A program made the position numbers and the translations under genes. The notes under the pieces were generated by a model. The model was not told the origin of the DNA. It saw only the letters and a list, made by a program, of their open reading frames with translations, and ran no database searches. DNA of 40,862 bases from an uncultured Oleiphilus sp. (GTDB lineage: Bacteria > Pseudomonadota > Gammaproteobacteria > Pseudomonadales > Oleiphilaceae). Shown here in pieces: positions 7,931 through 14,986 of this stretch. The stretch is from NCBI GenBank assembly GCA_913020045.1, contig CAJWBE010000032.1, forward strand, positions 1 through 40,862. The letters are read 5' to 3'. Position 1 is the stretch's first letter, and each line of letters starts with the position of its first letter.

Positions 7931-8988
7931 GCACACTATCAAGCACAAATCCCGGCGCCGTCGCGCCACTTTCTCGCCACCACTTAATCAGCGCACTGCT
8001 AGTCGCCCTGTTAGTGTTAAGTGTTGGTTTTTCGTTGGTGTTAGGCCCGATGAACCTGCCCTCTGTCGATGGCATGCTCGCCGTCGCGGACAATCTGCTC
8101 GGCACACAATTCAGCGAACTCAGAGACTACGAAAAAGCCATCGTCCTTGAACTCCGCCTTCCCCGCTTGTTGCTCGCCATGATGGTCGGCGCGATATTGG
8201 CCCAATGTGGTGCCGTTATGCAGGGTTTGTTCAGAAACCCTTTGGCCGATCCGGGCATCGTCGGTGTATCGTCAGGAGCGGCAGTTGGCGCGGTCATCGC
8301 GATTGGGCTTTTACCCGCGGCACTATCCGGCTGGTCAATTCCGGCATTCGCCTTTGCCGGCGGGTTGCTCACAACTCTGCTCGTTTATGGTCTCGCCCGC
8401 TCGCCCCAAGGAACCTCAGTACTGATGCTGCTTCTCGCTGGCGTTGCGATTTCGGCATTTGCCGGTGCACTCATCGGTTTTATTTCTTACTTTGCGGACG
8501 ATCAAAAACTACGGGCCCTTAGCCTCTGGCAAATGGGATCGCTCGCCGGCGCCTCATCCGCCAACCTGGGCCTTTGTTTTATTACCCTACTCATACTCGT
8601 TTGGGCATTCCAACGACAAGCCGGCGCACTCAATGCCCTGTTACTCGGGGAGTCAGAAGCACGCCATTTAGGTATTAATGTCGAGTCATTGAAGCTAAAG
8701 CTAATCGTTCTGACGGCGGTAGGCGTCGGTGTATGCGTAGCCAGCTCTGGCATCATTGGTTTTGTCGGTCTCGTCGTGCCACACCTGATCAGAATGAGTC
8801 TGGGGCCAAATCATACGACACTGCTACCTCTATCCGCGCTTTGTGGTGCCCTGTTGTTGCTGGTTTCAGATCTCATCGCACGTACCATCGTGCAGCCAGC
8901 CGAACTTCCTGTTGGTTTGATTACTGCCTTACTCGGCGCTCCTTTTTTCTTGGCACTGCTACTTCAGCAACGAGGCAAGGGACTTTAA
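7927..8988 (+). CDS. hmuU: Haem ABC transporter permease (FecCD family)
   Basis: A 353-residue permease of the FecCD/BtuC family with about ten membrane helices. Family marks include QGLFRNPLADPGIVGVSSGA and the cytoplasmic coupling loop GESEARHLGIN, followed by GIIGFVGLVVPHLIRM. It forms the inner-membrane channel for haem with HmuV. It overlaps hmuT upstream by four bases, and its TAA shares one base with the hmuV ATG, so the three genes are tightly coupled. Confidence 0.93.
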   Translation: MSTLSSTNPGAVAPLSRHHLISALLVALLVLSVGFSLVLGPMNLPSVDGMLAVADNLLGTQFSELRDYEKAIVLELRLPRLLLAMMVGAILAQCGAVMQGLFRNPLADPGIVGVSSGAAVGAVIAIGLLPAALSGWSIPAFAFAGGLLTTLLVYGLARSPQGTSVLMLLLAGVAISAFAGALIGFISYFADDQKLRALSLWQMGSLAGASSANLGLCFITLLILVWAFQRQAGALNALLLGESEARHLGINVESLKLKLIVLTAVGVGVCVASSGIIGFVGLVVPHLIRMSLGPNHTTLLPLSALCGALLLLVSDLIARTIVQPAELPVGLITALLGAPFFLALLLQQRGKGL

Positions 8989-9764
8989 TGATGAAACAAA
9001 CAATACTCACGATACCCTCACTTAAGTGCTTGGCTAAGAACAAAACCATCCTCAGCGTAAGCGATATAACAATCAAAACCGGCGAGCTAAGTGCCATTAT
9101 CGGGCCCAATGGCGCAGGTAAATCGACACTGTTAAAAGCAGTTAGTGGCGACACTCGTCCAGAAGGGCAAATTTTCTTTCACGGCCGAGACTTAAAAACA
9201 TGGCCAGCCTATGAACGGGCAAGGCATCTTGGCGTTCTGCCGCAGAGCAGCGCAATAAGCTTTCCCTTTAGCGCTCATGAAGTCGTTGCTCTAGGTTTGA
9301 CGCCGCTATCCCTAAGCGCTCGCGAAGCAGCACGAAGCATCAAAGCCCACATGGAAGACACCGGATGCTGGCAGCTATCGGAAAAACCCTACCCGATGCT
9401 ATCCGGCGGCGAGAAGCAGCGCGTTCAGCTTGCACGCGTGTTACTCCAGCTTAGCCAGGCGCAGGAGCCGCCATTGTTGCTGCTAGACGAACCAACTTCG
9501 GCACAGGACCTTGGCCAGCAACACAGCATTCTTAAATTGGTCAAAGCCCTTTGCGACGACCGGGGCTACGGTGTAATGGCCATATTGCATGACCTTAACC
9601 AAGTGCTGCGCTATTGCGATTACTGCTATGTGCTGGGAGACGGAACCATTCAGCTGAAAGGAAACCCTAGTGAGTGCCTAAGTCCATCAAATGTTGAGGC
9701 AATATGGGGTTATCGACCCGATCTATTTTTCACAACAGCGCCAAGTACCGCAGCATTAATCTAG
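8988..9764 (+). CDS. hmuV: Haem ABC transporter ATP-binding protein
   Basis: A 258-residue ABC ATPase. Walker A GPNGAGKS is at 39-46. Further on lie the Q-loop region (LPQSS), the signature LSGGEKQR, Walker B LLLLDEPTS with a D-loop, and the H-loop in ILHDLNQ. Open sequence extends in frame upstream, but that part is antisense-like sequence inside hmuU; the ATG at 8988, preceded by AAGG and overlapping the hmuU stop, gives the family length. It powers haem import and ends the rightward haem operon; no clear terminator follows. Confidence 0.93.
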   Translation: MMKQTILTIPSLKCLAKNKTILSVSDITIKTGELSAIIGPNGAGKSTLLKAVSGDTRPEGQIFFHGRDLKTWPAYERARHLGVLPQSSAISFPFSAHEVVALGLTPLSLSAREAARSIKAHMEDTGCWQLSEKPYPMLSGGEKQRVQLARVLLQLSQAQEPPLLLLDEPTSAQDLGQQHSILKLVKALCDDRGYGVMAILHDLNQVLRYCDYCYVLGDGTIQLKGNPSECLSPSNVEAIWGYRPDLFFTTAPSTAALI

Positions 9765-9885
9765 GACGGTGTTATCTCCCCGAGTGAAAGACAAACAATT
9801 ATTACTCAAACCGCTTGTCTCGTCTGCACGAGGTGCTAGGGTAAAACGTAGCTTCTTTCATTAACAAAAGTGCTTAGGCCCTTAC

Positions 9886-10467
9886 ATGCTGACACGCATA
9901 CTATTGATTATTACATCTCTAGCGGGATGCACTGTTTTCGATAAAACCAATATTCAGCCGGGCCAACGCATTCAAGGATTGGGTTTTTCATTCGAGGCGC
10001 CGAGTGACAAATCGTGGTATGCGTCGGTTTATGGAACAGGTAATGAAATCAAACTTAATCAACTAAACTTTGACGACAGTTATTCAATACTGGTCGCGAT
10101 GAATCGCGGCCCACGCTGGGGGATGTATAAAAGTGCGGAACAACATCTTCGTGCCTTAAAACAGTACCATCGCCAAACCCGGCCTCCCGAAGGATTCATC
10201 GAGAAAACACATCAAGAATGGATTGATTCACGCTTCGGAGCAATCTGTGTTCGCCGCTATCATATCGGCGAAAACTGGGCGGGACGCAACAACGCCGGGC
10301 CCGCTATTGTTGAAACAGAATCATTAATATGTCCGCATCAAAGTCTGCGGAACGTATTAGTTACTGTTGAGCTGTCCCGACGCTATGAAGCTTATGCCGA
10401 GACGGTCCCGCTGCGGCCACTTGCAGATCAACTCTTCTTATCCTTTGAGTATGAAAGCCTGAACTAA
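9886..10467 (+). CDS. Small lipoprotein of unknown function
   Basis: A 193-residue predicted lipoprotein. A short hydrophobic signal (MLTRILLIITSLAGC) ends in the lipobox L-A-G-C with the modified Cys at position 15. The residue after it is Thr, not Asp, so outer-membrane sorting is likely under the E. coli +2 rule. The mature part contains aromatic-rich beta-like stretches (SWYASVYG, FSFEAPS) and a Cys pair (in AICVRRYHIG and SLICPHQ). I do not recognise the family. It stands alone between the haem operon and the glycosyltransferase. Confidence 0.7.
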   Translation: MLTRILLIITSLAGCTVFDKTNIQPGQRIQGLGFSFEAPSDKSWYASVYGTGNEIKLNQLNFDDSYSILVAMNRGPRWGMYKSAEQHLRALKQYHRQTRPPEGFIEKTHQEWIDSRFGAICVRRYHIGENWAGRNNAGPAIVETESLICPHQSLRNVLVTVELSRRYEAYAETVPLRPLADQLFLSFEYESLN

Positions 10468-10591
10468 GCCGTTTTTGGGCGACTCTCACATTTACCCCAG
10501 CGAAGCACTCTAAACCTAAAGTTGAAGGCCTCGCAAACGCACTATTTTGCAGCAAAGCCTCTCGCCTCTGACAACCCGCTGAAGACCTTAT

Positions 10592-10610
10592 TTGGTGCAT
10601 TTTGCACCAA
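10592..10610. repeat. Perfect inverted repeat upstream of the glycosyltransferase
   Basis: TTGGTGCATTTTGCACCAA has 8-bp perfect arms around a 3-base centre. It lies in the 286-bp gap between the lipoprotein and the glycosyltransferase, about 145 bases before the latter. No T-run follows, so a terminator is unlikely; a regulator site is possible. Confidence 0.5.
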
Positions 10611-10705
10611 TCAAACGCAGATTTTTCGTAAACCGGTTAACAAATGAACAAACCGTTAGTTGCAGATTGTAATAGTTTTGTCACAATCGCGCGCTCGATC
10701 AACGA

Positions 10706-10722
10706 GCTCAAACCATTTGAGC
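10706..10722. repeat. Inverted repeat in the glycosyltransferase leader
   Basis: GCTCAAACCATTTGAGC has 7-bp perfect arms with a 3-base loop. It ends about 20 bases before the AAGGA ribosome binding site of the glycosyltransferase gene, so it could be an mRNA hairpin affecting translation or a protein-binding site. Confidence 0.45.
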
Positions 10723-10753
10723 AGACAAAAGCTAGCGCCACCAAGGAATTTCA

Positions 10754-12244
10754 ATGCGACAAGCGAAGGCATCGCGATACTATCGATTAGCGATAATTGT
10801 TGCCCTCTACTGCCTAACTGCCAGTATTTTTTATTTGGCCTTCATGACAAGCCCGACGACACCCATGCATGACATCGGGACACTTCGGCTGGTTATCGTA
10901 TTACTGATGGCGCCAATTTTTATAAAATACGTGATTCAGGTAATCGCTGCGCCGTGCTATCACCTGATCGAAAAAAGAGCTTTGCGCAAACATCCAATGC
11001 CAGAAAGTCCTAGCGTGTCAGTGTTAGTTCCTGCCTGGAATGAAGAAGTCGGCATTCTAAAAACCATACAATCAATACTAAACACCCACTACGAAGACTT
11101 AGAGCTGATCGTGATTAATGACGGCTCGACTGATCGAACCCACGAGCTTGTGTCTGCCTTTATTCAGCGTCATAACACTTACACCCAAGACATCGCTAAC
11201 AGCGCTCGAATTAAATATCTAAACCTAAAAAATGGCGGCAAAGCGAAGGCACTTAATGAAGGTTTAAAGCAAACTTCAGGAGAGTTTGTGATGACCATTG
11301 ATGCCGACAGCATCATGGATAAAAACGCAATTACAAAAATGCTGAAGCGCTTTGGTAATAAAAAGGTTGGCGCTGTTGCGGGCAATGTCATTGTCGGCAA
11401 TCGAAAAAAATCTATCGCCCTGCTTCAGCAACTTGAGTACCTCTACGGTTTCTTTTTCAAGCGGGCCGACTCACTCTTTGGCGCCGTCTATATTATTGGT
11501 GGTGCCGCCGCGGCTTATCGCAAGAGCACCCTTGATGCGGTAGGAGGGTTCGACGACAACATCATTACAGAAGACATCGAAATGTCGACTCGGATTTTGG
11601 CACATGGATTTGAAACACGATATGCCGCCGATTCTGTCATTTATACCGAAGGACCCAGCGAGTGGAAGTGCCTTTGTCAGCAACGCTTGCGCTGGAAGTA
11701 CGGCCGCCTGCTCACCTTCATTAAGCACCGAGCATTATTTTTCAATCGCAAACTCGGCAAACCCTACCTGACCTTTTTGTTACTGCCCGTCGCGATATAT
11801 GCCGAACTCTGTTTATTATTCGAAGCGTTTCTTCTAGCAATCTTCTATGGCTATACGATTTACACCAACGACTACCTGCCACTTGCCTGCGTCATTGCTT
11901 TCACCAGCATACTCATCTGCGCGCAAATACTATTCGATAGCAAAGCGCGCTTTCATCGGAACATTCTCTGCCTTGCACCCGTCGCCTGGATCGTGTTTTA
12001 CGTTATCGATGCCGTTGAATTACAAGCGCTCTATCGCAGCCTAAAGCGACTCATCAAACGACAAGAACTGGAATGGCAGTCATGGTCGCGAGTAGGTTTA
12101 CTACACCAAGGCATTAGTCCTCCAACGCCTCTGGGCCAAACAAAACCCAACAATGCGCTCGACTCTGCCAGCATTATCGCTAATATCGATAGTGCCTTGG
12201 AAATAGGTAGCAGGCATGTTGGACTTCCACGAAAAAGCCCTTAG
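10754..12244 (+). CDS. Processive-type family 2 glycosyltransferase, membrane-bound
   Basis: A 496-residue membrane enzyme. Two membrane helices occupy about residues 12-75. A GT2 domain (about 90-330) follows, beginning SVSVLVPAWNEE, with the nucleotide-binding D123 in NDGSTDR, the D183-x-D185 metal motif in IDADS, the catalytic-base Asp in ITED (D274) and the QQRLRW motif (309-314) of processive synthases. Three or four C-terminal membrane helices span about 335-420. The layout is that of PgaC/IcaA-like or related polysaccharide synthases. No pgaB, pgaA or pgaD neighbours are present, so the product is unknown. The ATG follows AAGGA. The leader carries an inverted repeat. Confidence 0.88.
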   Translation: MRQAKASRYYRLAIIVALYCLTASIFYLAFMTSPTTPMHDIGTLRLVIVLLMAPIFIKYVIQVIAAPCYHLIEKRALRKHPMPESPSVSVLVPAWNEEVGILKTIQSILNTHYEDLELIVINDGSTDRTHELVSAFIQRHNTYTQDIANSARIKYLNLKNGGKAKALNEGLKQTSGEFVMTIDADSIMDKNAITKMLKRFGNKKVGAVAGNVIVGNRKKSIALLQQLEYLYGFFFKRADSLFGAVYIIGGAAAAYRKSTLDAVGGFDDNIITEDIEMSTRILAHGFETRYAADSVIYTEGPSEWKCLCQQRLRWKYGRLLTFIKHRALFFNRKLGKPYLTFLLLPVAIYAELCLLFEAFLLAIFYGYTIYTNDYLPLACVIAFTSILICAQILFDSKARFHRNILCLAPVAWIVFYVIDAVELQALYRSLKRLIKRQELEWQSWSRVGLLHQGISPPTPLGQTKPNNALDSASIIANIDSALEIGSRHVGLPRKSP

Positions 12245-12332
12245 CCTTAAACGACATTCGCTCTGCTAGATGACTAACCAGCAAATTTAACCTAATCTTA
12301 TTATTCACATAGAAACTGAATGGGCTTTGGCG

Positions 12333-13103
12333 ATGCACAGGTTGTTTATCTGCCTCTTACTCACACTACTCACGCCAAGGCTAGGGTACACTGCTCCGCT
12401 TATATTTTCCGGGATCAAAGGTTCTGCGAACTCAGATATAAGCCAGCGCGTCCTCGAAGAGGCCTATCAAACGCTTGGCATTGAAATCGTCATCGAACGG
12501 TATCCCGGAAAGAGAGCACTAGCACTGTCCGGCGCAGGAGAAGTTGATGGGGAATTATTTCGCATTGACGGTATCGAAAATCAGTTTCCTAACCTCATCA
12601 AAGTACCAACGCCCATTAATGTATTAGAGGGCGTTTATATTGCCATGCCTCCGCATCCTGTTATCAAAGACTGGGCAGCATTAGCGCCCTATACTGTGGG
12701 AACTCAACGTGGAATAAAGTTTGTCGATAAAGGTCTTCAAGGTATCCCTATGCTTCGACGGCTCACCGTTAATAAAAACGATCAACTGCTCGATGCATTA
12801 GAGACCGGGCGCATCGATGTCGCGATCATGGCACGCCTAAATGCCCTTGTGCTCTTGGCATCACAACGTAGCTCTAGCGCAATCATTGGTGAGAACCCTT
12901 TAGTTGTTCATCCGCTATATCATTATTTGCATCGATCACATGAACACTTGGTAGGAAAGCTAAACCAAGTGCTTCAAACCATGAAAAAAGAAGGGCGCAT
13001 CAATGCCATTAGGCAGCGCTACATAAATGATCTAGGTGCTCGCTCATCAAGCGTTACGCCGTCCCAGAAAGAGGCTGAAGTGAGTTTTGTCCTCTCAAGA
13101 TAA
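12333..13103 (+). CDS. Periplasmic solute-binding protein (family 3-like)
   Basis: A 256-residue secreted protein. The signal peptide MHRLFICLLLTLLTPRLGYT-A covers about residues 1-20. The mature part resembles bacterial extracellular solute-binding family 3 proteins: two alpha/beta lobes, with FSGIKGSANSDISQRVLEEAYQTLGI at the start, a VGTQRGIKF hinge-type segment and KNDQLLDALETGRIDVAIMAR in the second lobe. No permease or ATPase gene is nearby, as is common for orphan members in marine gammaproteobacteria. An in-frame TTG two codons earlier is possible. The 3' end overlaps the next gene by 17 bases. Confidence 0.78.
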   Translation: MHRLFICLLLTLLTPRLGYTAPLIFSGIKGSANSDISQRVLEEAYQTLGIEIVIERYPGKRALALSGAGEVDGELFRIDGIENQFPNLIKVPTPINVLEGVYIAMPPHPVIKDWAALAPYTVGTQRGIKFVDKGLQGIPMLRRLTVNKNDQLLDALETGRIDVAIMARLNALVLLASQRSSSAIIGENPLVVHPLYHYLHRSHEHLVGKLNQVLQTMKKEGRINAIRQRYINDLGARSSSVTPSQKEAEVSFVLSR

Positions 13104-14025
13104 GCAACTCGATAAAAACACCTTAGACATTGCTCTGATTAGTCCGCCATCAATGGTGGCGCTTTACTTCAAGGCGCTTAGGAAACTGATTTTTAACCGC
13201 AAACATCATCAGCAATTCACCCCCTACGGTTATCAGACCGGCGCGTCACCAAGCTCACTGCAACAACTTCTGCGTTACTGCGAACTTTGCCACTTTGAAT
13301 ATAATGGATCGATCCCTGCGACTTACCCCCACTTATTAAGCTTTTCCTTACAACTTAAAATTGTGACTGACTCAAGATTCCCCGTCTCGTTGGCAGGGCT
13401 TGTTCATACAAAAAATATCATTACTCAATACCGACCTATTGCGCCAAACGAAGCGCTAACAATACGCTGCGTTCTAACGGAAACGAGAGGCTGCGATAAA
13501 GGCCTTGAGTTTGATATTGAAACGAAGGTTTGGTCTTGTGAAGAGTTGGTATGGGAGAGCGTCAGTACCAACTTGTCCCGAAAACAAAATACTGATCGCA
13601 ACAAAGAGAACCCTCCTAGCAGGAAAGACGCATATTCAAACATCAACACAAAAAAAGAGCAGGCTAACGCTCTAGAGTTTTCATTGTCACCAAAAACAGC
13701 CCGACAATATGCCGTGCTCGGCGGAGACTTTAATCCCATTCACATCCATTGGTGTCTCGCTCGCTTAATGGGATTCAAAGATATGCTCATTCATGGCATG
13801 TATAGCAAAGCTAGGAGCCTGGCAGAACTGGAAAAACAAGGAGTGAAAATCAAACCGCCACTGCGCTACCAGGTGAACTTTAAAACCCCAGCATTCTTAC
13901 CCAGTACAATGTGCCTGCGCTGGGAAAGAAAAAAAGAGTCAGGCCTAGTGCTATATTTAGACAATAAACGGTCAAAAAAACCGCATCTCAGCGGAGAGAT
14001 TATCGCGTTAGAGTCTCTGGAATAA
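13087..14025 (+). CDS. MaoC-like (R)-specific hydratase/dehydratase domain protein
   Basis: A 312-residue hot-dog-fold protein. The C-terminal half carries the hydratase signature YAVLGGDFNPIHIHWCLARL followed by GFKDMLIHGM; the Asp and His in GGDFNPIH are the usual catalytic pair. The N-terminal half may be a degenerate second hot-dog, with a charged Asn/Lys-rich linker at about 170-195. Similar two-part proteins act on acyl-CoA or acyl-ACP. The start is inferred as a TTG at 13087 inside the 3' end of the binding-protein gene, with GAGG/AAGTGAG sequences just upstream; a later start is possible. Translational coupling to the binding protein is likely. The substrate is unknown. Confidence 0.8.
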   Translation: MSSQDKQLDKNTLDIALISPPSMVALYFKALRKLIFNRKHHQQFTPYGYQTGASPSSLQQLLRYCELCHFEYNGSIPATYPHLLSFSLQLKIVTDSRFPVSLAGLVHTKNIITQYRPIAPNEALTIRCVLTETRGCDKGLEFDIETKVWSCEELVWESVSTNLSRKQNTDRNKENPPSRKDAYSNINTKKEQANALEFSLSPKTARQYAVLGGDFNPIHIHWCLARLMGFKDMLIHGMYSKARSLAELEKQGVKIKPPLRYQVNFKTPAFLPSTMCLRWERKKESGLVLYLDNKRSKKPHLSGEIIALESLE

Positions 14026-14134
14026 AAGGCTATCGCTGTATAACGTTAGCCGCTGAAGAATTTGAAGATAAGAGAGTTCTCTCGATCGGCACGACTAAAA
14101 ACACACGATAAAAAGCAGGCTTAATAAAGTCCGC

Positions 14135-14905
14135 CTAGCGCTTCTTCTGGCAGTGTTTACTTTTCTCAAGGCCGTTAATTCGGATAACACTTTTCACTTG
14201 AGCAATATACTTTTCACCAAGCTCCGAATATCGCTTTAGGCCTTCCGACAGCCTGCAGCCACTTAACTGTTCTCCCGCCGCCCTTGCTTGCGCCCTGAGT
14301 GCTCTCAATGGCGCATAAGCGCGATTTCTGTTCACATTGTTAAAGTACGCTTGAACGGAATGCAAAGGCGAATCAAACACCTTTACCTCATGACTCGCCT
14401 TCTTCTTTCTGGCTGCAGGTACTAAACCGCAGCCTTTGGTGTAACACCATTGCCCAAAAAAATTTCGCCCTTCCTGAGCAAACCGAGACGTCCCCCACGC
14501 TGACTCAATCGCCGCTTGCGACAAGACTAAAGACTCCGGTATTTGATCTACACGATTAAGCAAAGCACTCAACGCGCTCGAATCTTGCCGCTCAGCGCTT
14601 AGAGTGACGTCATATTGCTCTGCCAGCTCAGTTAACCATTCATTGTCATCGGCGCTTAACGCTGTTGTATTCTGAAGCGCTTCCAATCTTGAGCGGTCTT
14701 CTTTTATATCACTATTTACGGCCGCCACTAGCGTTGAAAAATAGTCAAAAAAAGCACGCTTTTTTTCATCCACGACCTGAAAGGAAGCAAAGTCAGGAAG
14801 TGGGCCAAACTCTTCCTCGCTAGACTGACGAGACAAGAAAGAACAGCTCGCAACGACCAATAAGAGCACCAAGCCAAATATCAAAAATGCGTTTCGTGAA
14901 ACCAT
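14135..14905 (-). CDS. Bax-type glucosaminidase, membrane-anchored
   Basis: About 256 residues. A hydrophobic N-terminus, FLIFGLVLLLVVASC, ends in a lipobox-like VASC, so it is a lipoprotein or signal-anchored protein. The C-terminal half is a glucosaminidase domain of the Bax/FlgJ group: LSQAAIESAWGTSRFAQEG with the probable catalytic Glu, then NFFGQWCYTKGCG and SPLHSVQAYFNNVNRN. It should cleave peptidoglycan glycan strands in the periplasm. The ATG at 14905 gives a normal signal; a GTG nine codons upstream (14932) is the alternative. It is downstream of the large lipoprotein on the same strand, with a gap of about 80 bases, so the two may be cotranscribed. Confidence 0.85.
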   Translation of the reverse strand: MVSRNAFLIFGLVLLLVVASCSFLSRQSSEEEFGPLPDFASFQVVDEKKRAFFDYFSTLVAAVNSDIKEDRSRLEALQNTTALSADDNEWLTELAEQYDVTLSAERQDSSALSALLNRVDQIPESLVLSQAAIESAWGTSRFAQEGRNFFGQWCYTKGCGLVPAARKKKASHEVKVFDSPLHSVQAYFNNVNRNRAYAPLRALRAQARAAGEQLSGCRLSEGLKRYSELGEKYIAQVKSVIRINGLEKSKHCQKKR

Positions 14906-14986
14906 AAATAGGACGTCTGATAGAGAGGCCACGGAGGCCCCTAAGAAAAGAATTAGTTTATTATATTTGCCAAATTAAAGGCTAAA

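Noticed and set aside
8733-8987. 85-codon N-terminal extension of hmuV
   Set aside because: It lies inside hmuU in another frame and is not ABC-like; the ATG at 8988 gives the normal family length and a coupled start.
10592-10610. NtrC-like site upstream of the glycosyltransferase
   Set aside because: The half-sites GGTGCA/TGCACC are in the opposite order to the NtrC consensus, and no sigma-54 promoter is seen nearby.
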